Positions 1-6,612 of a stretch of 10,755 nucleotides of DNA are shown piece after piece. A program made the translations under genes and the position numbers. The notes beneath the pieces were generated by a model, which saw only the letters and a list, made by a program, of their open reading frames with translations, was not told the origin of the DNA and did not search any database. Position 1 is the first letter of the stretch; every line of letters starts with the position of its first letter. Source of the stretch: Deltaproteobacteria bacterium (GTDB lineage: Bacteria; Myxococcota; Polyangia; Haliangiales; Haliangiaceae); contig JAGSPR010000218.1 of assembly GCA_018262455.1 (NCBI GenBank), positions 1 to 10,755 on the forward strand, written 5' to 3'.

Positions 1-1332
1 GAGATCGGTCCGGGGTATCGCGAGCTGATGACCTGGTACGGCGGCGGCAAGATCCTCGACTACGGGCGGTTCACGATCCTGACGTGGATGCTCCCGATCG
101 TGATCGTGTTCGCGCGCGCTCGCTTCCTGCGCTGGCTGTGGGCACCCGCGCTGGTCTACGCCAGCCTGCTCGTGCTCGGGCCCCACACCCCCAAGACCGC
201 CGATGACCTGCTGCCCGCCGTGCGGTTCCTCGGCGCGATGCAGGTCGTGCTCGGGCTCGCGATCGGCGCCGGCGGGTTCGCGATCGGCCGCGTCCTCTGG
301 GACATGCCGCCGACCGCGGCGATCCATCGCGCGGTGCGCCGCGTGTTCCACCGCTCCGACGCCGAGCTCCAGTACGGCATCCGCACCGGCCTCATCGCGA
401 TCGCCGCTGGCCTGATGATCTTCGTCGGGCTCTCGGGCACGCGTCAGCTCGCCGGGCGGGTCAACGTGCTCCCCGCCTACGATTACCGCGGCGAGATGAT
501 GGAGATGATCGAGGTCATCGGGCAGCAGCCACCGGGTCGCAAGCAGGTCGGGCCGGGCTGCGAGAACCACTGGTGGAACCTGCTGAGCTACGTCTACGCG
601 AAGCGGCCGTCGCTGTTGCAGATGGGCGGCGGCGGCCTGCAGGCGAGCCCGAACTATGACTTCCTGTGGAGCGTGCGCGACTTCCCCAAGCTCGCGTGGG
701 TCTACGACACCCCGCTGTTCGTGTTCGCGCGCGCCAACTCGGCGACCGCGCCCGCGGGAGACACGCTGCTCCAGACCAATCGCTACGAGCTGCGCCGGCT
801 GCCCGCTCCCGGCATCGTCTCGCCGGTCCAGGTCACCGGCACGCTGCCCGTCGGCGAGTCACGTGCCGGCTCCGAGGTCCGGAAGGCCGCGATCGAGTGG
901 CTGAAGAGCGATCAGCCGCTCTCGGATCACGTGCTCGCGTACGACGGCTACGGCACCGCCGGGCCGGCGCCCGACGCCAAGGTGCTCCGCGCGTTCCGCG
1001 TCGATCCGTCGCCGGGTGACACCGCGGACATCTACGCCGAGGTCGAGGTGACGCAGCCGTCGACGTTCATGGCGCGCGAGAGCTGGCACCCGCGGTGGCA
1101 CGCGTACGTCGACGGCGCCGAGGTCCCGATCCGCCGCGTGACCCCGGACTTCCCCGCGATCGACGTTCCGCCCGGCAACCACGTGCTCGCGTTCCGGTTC
1201 GAGCGACCGTGGTGGGCGCAGGCGTCGTGGCTCGCGTGGCCGGGGATCTCGCTCGCGGCGTGGCTGGCGACGCGGACGCTACGCCGCCGGCGCGAACGCG
1301 GGACGCTGCCGCAGGCCCAGGTCGTCGAGTAG
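1..1332 (+). CDS. Polytopic membrane protein with YfhO-like C-terminal domain, 5' end missing
   Basis: The reading frame is open from the first base of the window, so the gene begins to the left; 443 residues are visible. Hydrophobic segments are seen at about residues 24-39, 45-59, 73-99 and 126-146. A long extracytoplasmic part (about 150-405) follows, then a last membrane segment (about 408-424) and a basic tail rich in Arg. The stretch near residues 355-400, with SWHPRWHAYVDGAEVPIRR followed by a PPGNHVLAF turn, matches the pattern at the C-terminus of YfhO and related GT-C-like membrane proteins (a Tyr/His-Pro-x-Trp, then VDG, then a 'PxGxHxLxFxF' beta strand). Such proteins act in cell-surface glycan or lipid-linked sugar transfer, but the catalytic N-terminal part is not in view, so activity is not assigned. 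It is separated from the next gene by 88 bp. The family call is moderately sure; the substrate is unknown. Confidence 0.65.
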   Translation, partial: EIGPGYRELMTWYGGGKILDYGRFTILTWMLPIVIVFARARFLRWLWAPALVYASLLVLGPHTPKTADDLLPAVRFLGAMQVVLGLAIGAGGFAIGRVLWDMPPTAAIHRAVRRVFHRSDAELQYGIRTGLIAIAAGLMIFVGLSGTRQLAGRVNVLPAYDYRGEMMEMIEVIGQQPPGRKQVGPGCENHWWNLLSYVYAKRPSLLQMGGGGLQASPNYDFLWSVRDFPKLAWVYDTPLFVFARANSATAPAGDTLLQTNRYELRRLPAPGIVSPVQVTGTLPVGESRAGSEVRKAAIEWLKSDQPLSDHVLAYDGYGTAGPAPDAKVLRAFRVDPSPGDTADIYAEVEVTQPSTFMARESWHPRWHAYVDGAEVPIRRVTPDFPAIDVPPGNHVLAFRFERPWWAQASWLAWPGISLAAWLATRTLRRRRERGTLPQAQVVE

Positions 1333-1340
1333 CGAGATCT

Positions 1341-1358
1341 GTGCGTCCGTGCGTCCGT
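1341..1358. repeat. 8-bp tandem direct repeat between genes
   Basis: The octamer GTGCGTCC occurs twice in tandem at 1341-1356 and is followed by a further GT. It lies 9 bp after the stop of the YfhO-like gene, in the 88-bp gap before the next start. No -10/-35 pair or terminator hairpin is evident in this gap. The repeat is seen directly; a regulatory role would be guesswork. Confidence 0.4.
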
Positions 1359-1420
1359 CGCGGTGTGCGCCGGGTCCGGAGGCAGCTCGCCAGCTCCTTG
1401 CGTAGCGCTCCTCGGTCGCC

Positions 1421-2317
1421 GTGGATAGCGAACTCCCCGCGGACGAGCGATCGACGTTGCGCGCCGCGGTCCTCGCGCGATACGGATCCTGCGTGGCCAC
1501 CGAACCGATCGTCCTCATCCCGACCACCACGCTCCGAAGGATCATCGGCTTCCCGATCATCACGGTCGCGCTGGTGCTCGCGCTCTTCGCCGGCGTCGCG
1601 GGCCTCCTCAGCGCGGCGGCCTTGATCGCCGGATACGTTTGGCTCTACGTGAAGCTCGGGTCGTCGCGGATCATCGTCGACGACACCGGCGTCACTCGCG
1701 AGGGCGCGTTCTCGACGAAGACGATCCGTTGGGGCGAAGTGCGGCGCTACCGGTTCGTGTCGATCAACCCGGCAGACGCCTCCGCCGGCGCCGGCGGAGG
1801 CCTGGTCGGCATGCTCGCGATCGCCGCGGTCAAGGCGATGCAGAAGAAGGGCGGGAACCGGCGGTTCAAGAGCGGAGGCCTGACGCTCCACGGAGATCGC
1901 GACCACAAGGTCGTGATCAGCTCGCTGTACAAGGAGGTCGATGCCGCGCTCGACCGCGCGTTCACCGAGCTCCACGGGCGCCTCGCGGGCGGTACCGCGT
2001 TCGGGGACCTCTCGTTCGACGGCCACACCCTGCGCCATCACAAGAAGGGCGAACTCTCGATCGCCGAGATCGAGAACGTGATCATCGGCAGCAACGGCAT
2101 GATCTCGATCCGCAAGGTCGGCAAGCGCCTCGCGTGGGCGAGCACGGTGATGGCGCGGCTCGACAACCCCGTGCTCCTGTTCGACCGGCTTGCCGATCGC
2201 AGCGTCAAGGTGGACATGTCCCAGGAAGTGTTCCTCCCCCACCCGACGATCCAGCTACTCACCGCCGCGGCCACCGCGCGCGCGAACCTGCCCGTGGCCG
2301 TCGTCCACAAGGGCTGA
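1421..2317 (+). CDS. Membrane protein with two PH-like domains, unknown function
   Basis: The product has 298 residues. The N-terminus (1-40) is soluble. A hydrophobic hairpin or double membrane segment spans about 41-78 and is followed at once by a beta-rich region (about 80-180) of bacterial PH-like type: SSRIIVDDTGVTREGAF, then a WGEV strand, a Gly-rich loop and a terminal helix around YKEVDAALDRAF. A second, shorter unit (about 192-285) begins with an LSFDGHTLRH strand and repeats the 'strand, strand, IEN, helix' order, so the protein looks like two tandem PH-like folds behind a membrane anchor, as in the DUF6585-type proteins. The GTG start was chosen because an in-frame TAG lies at 1403-1405; no clear Shine-Dalgarno precedes it, and GTG at 1493 is an alternative. 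Its stop overlaps a short downstream ORF (TGATG). It may scaffold or sense something at the membrane; nothing visible specifies a ligand. Confidence 0.75.
   Translation: MDSELPADERSTLRAAVLARYGSCVATEPIVLIPTTTLRRIIGFPIITVALVLALFAGVAGLLSAAALIAGYVWLYVKLGSSRIIVDDTGVTREGAFSTKTIRWGEVRRYRFVSINPADASAGAGGGLVGMLAIAAVKAMQKKGGNRRFKSGGLTLHGDRDHKVVISSLYKEVDAALDRAFTELHGRLAGGTAFGDLSFDGHTLRHHKKGELSIAEIENVIIGSNGMISIRKVGKRLAWASTVMARLDNPVLLFDRLADRSVKVDMSQEVFLPHPTIQLLTAAATARANLPVAVVHKG
1778..1801. repeat. Perfect 24-bp palindrome inside a coding sequence
   Basis: The arm GCCTCCGCCGGC (1778-1789) is followed without spacer by its exact reverse complement (1790-1801). It codes for the Ala/Gly/Ser loop at residues 120-127 of the PH-like membrane protein, a spot that tolerates low-complexity sequence. 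It could form a cruciform or mRNA hairpin, bind a dimeric protein, or be chance in Ala/Gly codons that are complementary to one another (GCC/GGC). Confidence 0.7.
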
Positions 2318-2472
2318 TGGGCAACCGCGAACGCGGCGTGGTCGTCGCCGACAGCGCTCGGATCGCCCTCGCCCAGACCTCCGGTGAGATCTTGCATCTC
2401 GCGGACGCCAGCTCCTTCGACGACCCCCCCTTTTTCCGCGAGGGTAGGAACCTCGGGCGTTGGGCAAGGTAG
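2317..2472 (+). CDS. Candidate small ORF (51 aa) translationally coupled to the PH-like gene
   Basis: The ATG overlaps the preceding stop as TGATG, and an AAGGG lies 3 nt upstream, a short but possible Shine-Dalgarno spacing. The first 38 or so codons keep the GC-rich third-position pattern of real genes here; the last dozen, after a C7T5 run at 2424-2435, lose it. The peptide starts MGNRERGVVVADSARIALAQ and ends GRWAR; it has no signal peptide, membrane segment or motif I recognise. It fills the 168-bp gap before the next gene. It may be a genuine small coupled gene, a decayed gene remnant, or a chance ORF; I cannot decide from sequence alone. Confidence 0.35.
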   Translation: MGNRERGVVVADSARIALAQTSGEILHLADASSFDDPPFFREGRNLGRWAR

Positions 2473-2485
2473 TAGCCTTCGTGCG

Positions 2486-3112
2486 ATGAATCGGCGCGCA
2501 TCCGGGCTGTTGCTGGTTGCGAGCGTGTTCGTCGCACTCGACGTGGTGTGGGGCGCGGCGCTCCCCAAGGCCCTCCCCTGGCTGCTGGCGCACCGGGATC
2601 CCGACGCCCTGGACGGCCTGTTCTGGTGGATCGGCCTCGTCGGCCTGATGCTCGATGTCGCCATCGGAGGGTTGCTCACGCTCGGCATGGCGCTGGCCGC
2701 TCGTGGCCCGCTCGTGCGGCGGCGGGCGCTGCTCGCCAGCGTGCTCGCCGGAGCCAGCGTGGCGTTCATCGGGCTGCGCATGGTGTTGCTGTACCTGCTC
2801 GACAATCGGTACAGCATCGGCTCGTCGACCGACTGGGTCCTCCGGCTGCACTCGCTCGCGCAGCTCTTGCTGCGCGGGGCCTGCCTGTTCGTCGTCGCGC
2901 GAACGTTGCGCGCGGTCACGTCCGACCCGCGGATCCGGGCAGCGACGACCGCGATGGGCGTGCTGGTCTTGATCGGGCTCGCGCTACCACTGTGGAGCTC
3001 GTTCGTCGCGGACGTGAGCGCTCCGGGGCGATTCCCGATCAATCGCTTCGCGGTTGCCGCGCTGTTCCTGGTGGTGGTCGCCATGCTGCGACGTGGAGAG
3101 GTGACCGCGTGA
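2486..3112 (+). CDS. Six-helix integral membrane protein, unknown function
   Basis: The product has 208 residues. The N-terminus is basic (MNRRASG) and runs into hydrophobic segments at about 6-30, 42-68, 80-104, 118-142, 150-172 and 183-203, giving six predicted membrane helices with short loops. Positive loops (for example RGPLVRRR after helix 2) help define orientation. The ATG at 2486 was chosen because upstream in-frame codons back to 2384 lack the usual third-position GC bias; only a weak AAGG 16 nt upstream resembles a ribosome site. The stop codon overlaps the GTG of the TPR gene downstream (GTGA), so the two are translationally coupled and probably work together at the membrane. No family motif was recognised. 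Confidence 0.75.
   Translation: MNRRASGLLLVASVFVALDVVWGAALPKALPWLLAHRDPDALDGLFWWIGLVGLMLDVAIGGLLTLGMALAARGPLVRRRALLASVLAGASVAFIGLRMVLLYLLDNRYSIGSSTDWVLRLHSLAQLLLRGACLFVVARTLRAVTSDPRIRAATTAMGVLVLIGLALPLWSSFVADVSAPGRFPINRFAVAALFLVVVAMLRRGEVTA
3095..3101 (+). promoter_or_regulatory. Ribosome binding site fixing the GTG start of the TPR gene
   Basis: GGAGAGG lies 7 nt before the GTG at 3109, inside the last codons of the upstream membrane protein gene. It supports this start over internal ones and explains how the overlapping gene is translated. Confidence 0.6.
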
Positions 3113-4296
3113 GGCTGGTGGCTGTCGCGCTGGTCGCCCTGGCAGTGGCCACGGCGTCGGCGGATCCGAAACCGCCACAGCCCGAGCTCGACGCGATCGT
3201 GGCGCTGCGCGACGGTGGATACACGAGTCAGGCGCTCGCGCGCAGCGAGCGCGCGATGGCCGAGTATCCGGACGACGGTAACTTCAAGCTCGTTCGCGCG
3301 AGCGTGCTCGCCAATGCCAATCGCTTCGAGGAGGCACGCGTCGTGATCGAGCTTGCGATCGAGCTCGTCGAGCGAGATCCCGACTGGCTCGTGCACTACG
3401 GCCAGATCCTCAACGCGCTCGGCGACGACATCGCCGCGCATGCCGTGTTCGAACGGGCGCTCGCGCGCGCGCCAGATCACGCAAACGCGCGCGCCGAACT
3501 CGCCTGGACCGCACACATCGCGGCCATCCGGCTTCCGGGCGGCCAGCCGCCCGGAAGCTCGATCCCAGCCCATGCCGTCGACGAATTTGTGCGCGCGGTC
3601 GGCGGAGAGCATCCCGGCATCGCGATCGCCGATCTGATCGATCCCGATGTGTTCTCACATTTCGAGGAGAAGTTCGGCACCGGCGACTCACCTCCCTCGC
3701 TGCGCGAGTTCATCACGACCGAGGCCGACAAGGCGATCGTCGCCAAGCGATCGGAACTGGGCGAGATCATCGGCTATCGAATCATCGACGCGACGCCGGT
3801 CGGAGATTCCACCGAGGTACGCGTCGAGCTCGCGTCCGCGAGGGTGCTGCACGCCGATGACGTGAGCCGCATCAAGTGGGAGATCGGCTCGAGCTCGGCA
3901 GCGAGCGTGTTCGGTGAGCGTTACGGTGCGATCTACGATCGGCTCGAGCCTTCGGACCGCGAGCGTTACGTGGCCGAGTTTCGTGGTCGCAAGCAGATCA
4001 CCGTGGAGGAGACGACGTTCGAAGTTCGCCTGCGGAGCTCGCGCTGGGTGATCTCCGACGTGCGGCTCGCCGAGCCCGACGCGTTCGGCCAGCGCTCGAT
4101 GCTCAGCATCCTCGACCGCAAGCTCGCGATGAGCGCCGAGCTCGGCAATGCGATGGAGTCGGCGATCGAGCGCCACGCTCCGCGGCGCACCTGGCACTGG
4201 CTCGACCTCTCGACGCTACTCGCGACCATGGGCGTGCTGCTGTGGCTAGCGTACCAGCTCGTCGCTCACGCTCGGGGAACACCGCGCGCACCATGA
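3109..4296 (+). CDS. Exported TPR-repeat protein with C-terminal membrane anchor
   Basis: The product has 395 residues. Residues 1-18 form a signal peptide (a short basic start, a Val/Ala/Leu core and an A-S-A cleavage-like end). Residues 27-135 hold about three tetratricopeptide units, with typical A/G-Y-P-D and 'A-FERALARAPDHANARAELAW' spacing, so this part is likely a protein-binding superhelix. After a Pro/Gly linker (142-152) comes a domain of about 180 residues (155-325) that I do not recognise: an acidic helical part (FEEKFGTGD, FITTEADKAIV) then alternating strands ending EVRLRSSRWVISDVRL. That final strand pair is reminiscent of NTF2-like or DUF4864-type domains, an inference. A hydrophobic segment at about 366-385 would anchor the protein in the membrane, leaving the TPR outside the cytoplasm. 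The GTG start overlaps the preceding stop and has a good ribosome site. A perfect hairpin repeat falls in the interdomain linker. Confidence 0.78.
   Translation: MRLVAVALVALAVATASADPKPPQPELDAIVALRDGGYTSQALARSERAMAEYPDDGNFKLVRASVLANANRFEEARVVIELAIELVERDPDWLVHYGQILNALGDDIAAHAVFERALARAPDHANARAELAWTAHIAAIRLPGGQPPGSSIPAHAVDEFVRAVGGEHPGIAIADLIDPDVFSHFEEKFGTGDSPPSLREFITTEADKAIVAKRSELGEIIGYRIIDATPVGDSTEVRVELASARVLHADDVSRIKWEIGSSSAASVFGERYGAIYDRLEPSDRERYVAEFRGRKQITVEETTFEVRLRSSRWVISDVRLAEPDAFGQRSMLSILDRKLAMSAELGNAMESAIERHAPRRTWHWLDLSTLLATMGVLLWLAYQLVAHARGTPRAP
3531..3558. repeat. Perfect 13-bp inverted repeat with 2-nt spacer inside a coding sequence
   Basis: GCTTCCGGGCGGC (3531-3543) is followed by CA and then by its exact reverse complement (3546-3558). 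It encodes the Pro/Gly linker (LPGGQPPGS) between the TPR part and the C-terminal domain of the exported protein. No T tract follows on either strand, so it is not an intrinsic terminator. It resembles the short hairpins that REP-type palindromic elements form, but only one copy is present in this window. Confidence 0.75.
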
Positions 4297-4333
4297 ACGC
4301 GGTCAGCGAGGCCTTGGCGCGGTCGCGGCGTCG

Positions 4334-5110
4334 TCAGTCCGCGTAACCTGCTTCGGCCTGGTCAAATTGCCATGTGCCCCGCTCGAATGGAATCCGCGTC
4401 CCGGCGACGAACGAGCGTGGTCCGATCGCATGGGGCACGCGGATGACAGCGCACAAGATCGCACCGTCCTCGCGGTAGAGGACCGTGGTTCCGGCCGGCA
4501 GCATGATGGCGCCCAGTTGCTGCGCGACGCCGAGGGTCACCTGCATCTCGTCGAACGGCGGATCGCGCCAGTACTCGACCTTCGCCCCGGCAACGATCAG
4601 CTCGCCGTGGATGTAGCGGTCCGCGGCGAGCTCCTCGTCGGGCCGCGGCTCGGGCAGCGGATCGTCCTCGAGGAGGAAGCCGGCCGCGCGGAGCTTCGGC
4701 AGCTCGTCGTCCCGCGCGAACACGATGCCGAGCTCCTGGCCCCAGTTCTCCTCGCGGAACGGGTGTAGCTGGCCCGGGGATCCGAGATCTGCGAGCGCTC
4801 GGTTCAGCACGTCGAGCAGGGCGTCCTGGTCGATCCAGTCGGTGCTCCCCTGGAGCCGACCAGTCCACGTGCGCCCGCCGCGCGTCAGCGTCAGCACCCG
4901 CACGGCCTCCTCTCCGTCCTCCTCGTCGCAGGTCACGTCATCGATCGCGAGCGCGCCGTTCGTGATCCCTGCGATGGCGCGGACCAGCGGGATGTAATCC
5001 TCGGCGCAGTCGACCGACTCGCCATCGACGATGAGCGTGTGCCCCGCGCCAGCCATGCGCTCGGCACGGGCCGAGGGATCGCGGCCGAACACGCGGCGGA
5101 GCCAGCTCAT
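4334..5110 (-). CDS. Protein of unknown function with three AGT-type beta repeats
   Basis: The product has 258 residues and no signal peptide; the start MSWLRRVFGRDPS is a short amphipathic basic segment. Residues 24-110 form an alpha/beta part with an acidic run (CDEEDGEE) and a helix DALLDVLNRALADL. Residues 118-160 are loop-rich. The C-terminal third carries three spaced copies of one motif: VAGAKVEYWRD (about 173), PAGTTVLYRED (about 205) and VAGTRIPFERG (about 235), 30-32 residues apart. This is the pattern of YwqK/MORN-like beta repeats common in large deltaproteobacterial genomes, where the role is usually unknown. ATG at 5110 was chosen over longer in-frame extensions, which read through a Gly/Leu repeat shadow; ATG at 5056 is an alternative. 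No Shine-Dalgarno is visible. It lies 62 bp after the NTF2-like gene and converges on the TPR gene with a 37-bp gap. Confidence 0.75.
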   Translation of the reverse strand: MSWLRRVFGRDPSARAERMAGAGHTLIVDGESVDCAEDYIPLVRAIAGITNGALAIDDVTCDEEDGEEAVRVLTLTRGGRTWTGRLQGSTDWIDQDALLDVLNRALADLGSPGQLHPFREENWGQELGIVFARDDELPKLRAAGFLLEDDPLPEPRPDEELAADRYIHGELIVAGAKVEYWRDPPFDEMQVTLGVAQQLGAIMLPAGTTVLYREDGAILCAVIRVPHAIGPRSFVAGTRIPFERGTWQFDQAEAGYAD

Positions 5111-5172
5111 GACCGGGTCATACCAGGTCAGAGCCAATCGAGGAACGCGTGATGCTCCCGCGGGCGTCGACG

Positions 5173-6606
5173 TCAGCGACGCGACGACTTGCCGTGCGCG
5201 CCAGAACCCGAGCCCGAGCCCGAGCCCGCGCGCGGCAGGTCGTCGAGCCGCGGCATCGGCAGCACCACCTTGAGGCTGCGCAGCGCCCACGGCTCGGTCT
5301 GCGCGGTCCGCTGGAACCCGAAGATCGCGCGCACGTTGGCCTTCGCGTACTCGACGAGGACGTCGTAGGTGACGGAGGTCCCGCCGATGACCTTCGCCTC
5401 GGTGACGGCGATGATCCGGCGGTACTCACCGAGCACGATCTGGTGCTCGGCCTGGATCTGGCGGAACCGGCTCTTCTCTTCCTGCTTCTGGAACACCTTG
5501 CTCGCCTCGTCCCACACCGCCTCGGCGCGGCCATCGCGCAGTTGCTCGAGGATGTGGTTGGCCGCGACATGGACGTCGCAGCGCCTGGAGTCCATCGGAT
5601 CCTTGCACGCGGCGACCCGCTCCTCGCGCTCGGCCTGCGTGACCTTGAGCTCGGGCGGGACCTCGACGCCGATGCCGAGCAGCTTCCACTTGCCTTGATC
5701 CCAGTGGAGGCTGACCGACGCATTCGTCTTGCCCTTCTTGTACGCGACGCCCAGCGAGACGCGCCCGATCCGGCCGGATGGACCGCTCGTCACGAGCGAC
5801 TCGTTGACCGCGGTGATCTCCGTGAACGTGCCGACGGTGGCGTTGAGATCGGTCATGACATCGATGAAGCGCTCCTTGCGCACCATCTCCTGGAACCGCG
5901 GCGACGCCTGCTCGTAGACCTCCCCGATCGCTGCCGAGCCCTTGCCGAGCTCGGTCAGGATCCGCTCGGCGTCGGGCCGAAAGTCCGGCGCATCGGTGCC
6001 ACGCACCTGCAGCGTGACGATCACCGCGATCCACGCGAACACGAGGAGGAAGCTGACGACCAGGCTGCGCAGCAGCAGGCGACCACGTCGCGACCGCGCC
6101 GCGCGGGGCAGATCGGTCAGCGACTCGCCGACGTGGATCATCCCCTCGCTGAGCCTCGAGCCGACGAGCGGCACCCGCTTCGACTTCTCGCCGAGCTTGC
6201 TGACCCCCTCGCCGAGATGCTCGAGCCCGGTGCCGATCCGCGCCACGCCCTTGTCGAAGCTGTCCTTCGCGGCATCGGTGAGACGCCTGCTCCGCGAGCT
6301 CTGGGTGGGCCCGCTCGCCGCGACGGTCATCGAGGTGACGCGGCCGCTCGAGACCGGTGCGGTATCGACAGGCGACGAGGATTCGAGGGGCGCGCCGTCG
6401 ATCGAAAGGTGGGGGCTGGACAGCGCGATGTCGATCGAACCGGAGAGCGCGACGTCGATCGATCCGGATCCATCCGCGGGGATGCCCGACTCGGGCTTCG
6501 CGGTCGCGGAGACCACGTCGGTCCCGACCTCGACCGGTGCCGGGACGGCGGGGTCGTGTCCCGGAGGCTGGTCCTCCGGAGACTTCGGGTCACGGTCCGA
6601 CGGCAC
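5173..6606 (-). CDS. Single-pass membrane protein with duplicated NTF2-like extracytoplasmic region
   Basis: The product has 477 residues. Residues 1-110 are Pro/Ser-rich and likely disordered, with an eight-residue tandem repeat GSIDVALS/GSIDIALS at 48-63. Residues 111-168 form an amphipathic helix with recurring Leu-Gly-Glu/Gly spacing. A basic stop (RSRRGR) precedes one membrane segment at about 178-200. Two related regions follow: about 207-320 and 343-452. Both carry an Ala-Ser, Phe-Gln, Arg-Phe, Gly, I-x-A-V pattern (ASPRFQEMVRKERF then ITAVNESLV; ASKVFQKQEEKSRF then IAVTEAKVI), which indicates an internal duplication of an NTF2-like (DUF4019/DUF4864-type) fold. The C-terminus is a (GS)4 run and a basic end. 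GTG at 6606 is the first start after the in-frame TGA that ends the FAD-subunit gene; no Shine-Dalgarno is seen. It would follow the xdh genes in an operon unless the terminator-like hairpin just upstream isolates it. Function unknown. Confidence 0.78.
   Translation of the reverse strand: MPSDRDPKSPEDQPPGHDPAVPAPVEVGTDVVSATAKPESGIPADGSGSIDVALSGSIDIALSSPHLSIDGAPLESSSPVDTAPVSSGRVTSMTVAASGPTQSSRSRRLTDAAKDSFDKGVARIGTGLEHLGEGVSKLGEKSKRVPLVGSRLSEGMIHVGESLTDLPRAARSRRGRLLLRSLVVSFLLVFAWIAVIVTLQVRGTDAPDFRPDAERILTELGKGSAAIGEVYEQASPRFQEMVRKERFIDVMTDLNATVGTFTEITAVNESLVTSGPSGRIGRVSLGVAYKKGKTNASVSLHWDQGKWKLLGIGVEVPPELKVTQAEREERVAACKDPMDSRRCDVHVAANHILEQLRDGRAEAVWDEASKVFQKQEEKSRFRQIQAEHQIVLGEYRRIIAVTEAKVIGGTSVTYDVLVEYAKANVRAIFGFQRTAQTEPWALRSLKVVLPMPRLDDLPRAGSGSGSGSGAHGKSSRR
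5207..5228. repeat. Hexanucleotide tandem repeat encoding a Gly-Ser tail
   Basis: The unit CCCGAG is repeated about 3.7 times. Read on the minus strand it encodes Gly-Ser dipeptides near the C-terminus of the NTF2-like membrane protein. Copy number of such a unit can change by slippage without breaking frame, so tail length may vary between strains. Confidence 0.75.
6422..6469. repeat. 24-bp imperfect tandem duplication in the NTF2-like gene
   Basis: Two adjacent 24-bp copies (6422-6445 and 6446-6469) differ at three positions. They encode the GSIDVALS/GSIDIALS repeat in the cytoplasmic N-terminal tail. A third SID occurs shortly after (residues 68-70), suggesting past expansion of a short motif. 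Confidence 0.75.
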
Positions 6607-6612
6607 GACGAA

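Noticed and set aside
1067..2242. A 391-codon open frame on the minus strand antisense to the YfhO-like and PH-like genes.
   Set aside because: Its translation is a low-complexity Arg/Glu/Asp shadow and spans the 88-bp intergenic gap.
1388..2417. A 12-base match (CGCCAGCTCCTT) between 1388-1399 and 2406-2417, upstream of two genes.
   Set aside because: Matches of this length are expected several times in a GC-rich 10-kb window, and the flanking bases do not extend it.
2038..3612. A 524-codon open frame on the minus strand across three plus-strand genes.
   Set aside because: It crosses gene boundaries, has poor third-position GC and a Ser/Arg/Thr-rich translation. The plus-strand genes have overlaps and a good ribosome site.
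4293..4346. A 17-codon ORF starting as ATGA on the stop of the TPR gene (MNAVSEALARSRRRQSA).
   Set aside because: It is too short to judge, has no homologue I know and runs into the 3' end of the convergent gene; chance is enough to explain it.
5111..5145. A possible promoter (TTCCTC, 17 nt, TATGAC) just before the beta-repeat gene on the minus strand.
   Set aside because: Only 3 of 6 and 4 of 6 bases match the consensus, and transcription would start almost at the ATG; not supportable without data.
6561..6579. A 7-bp stem (CCGGAGG/CCTCCGG, 5-nt loop) near the start of the NTF2-like gene.
   Set aside because: It is short, has no T tract and lies about 30 nt inside the coding region; a role in translation is possible but nothing supports it.
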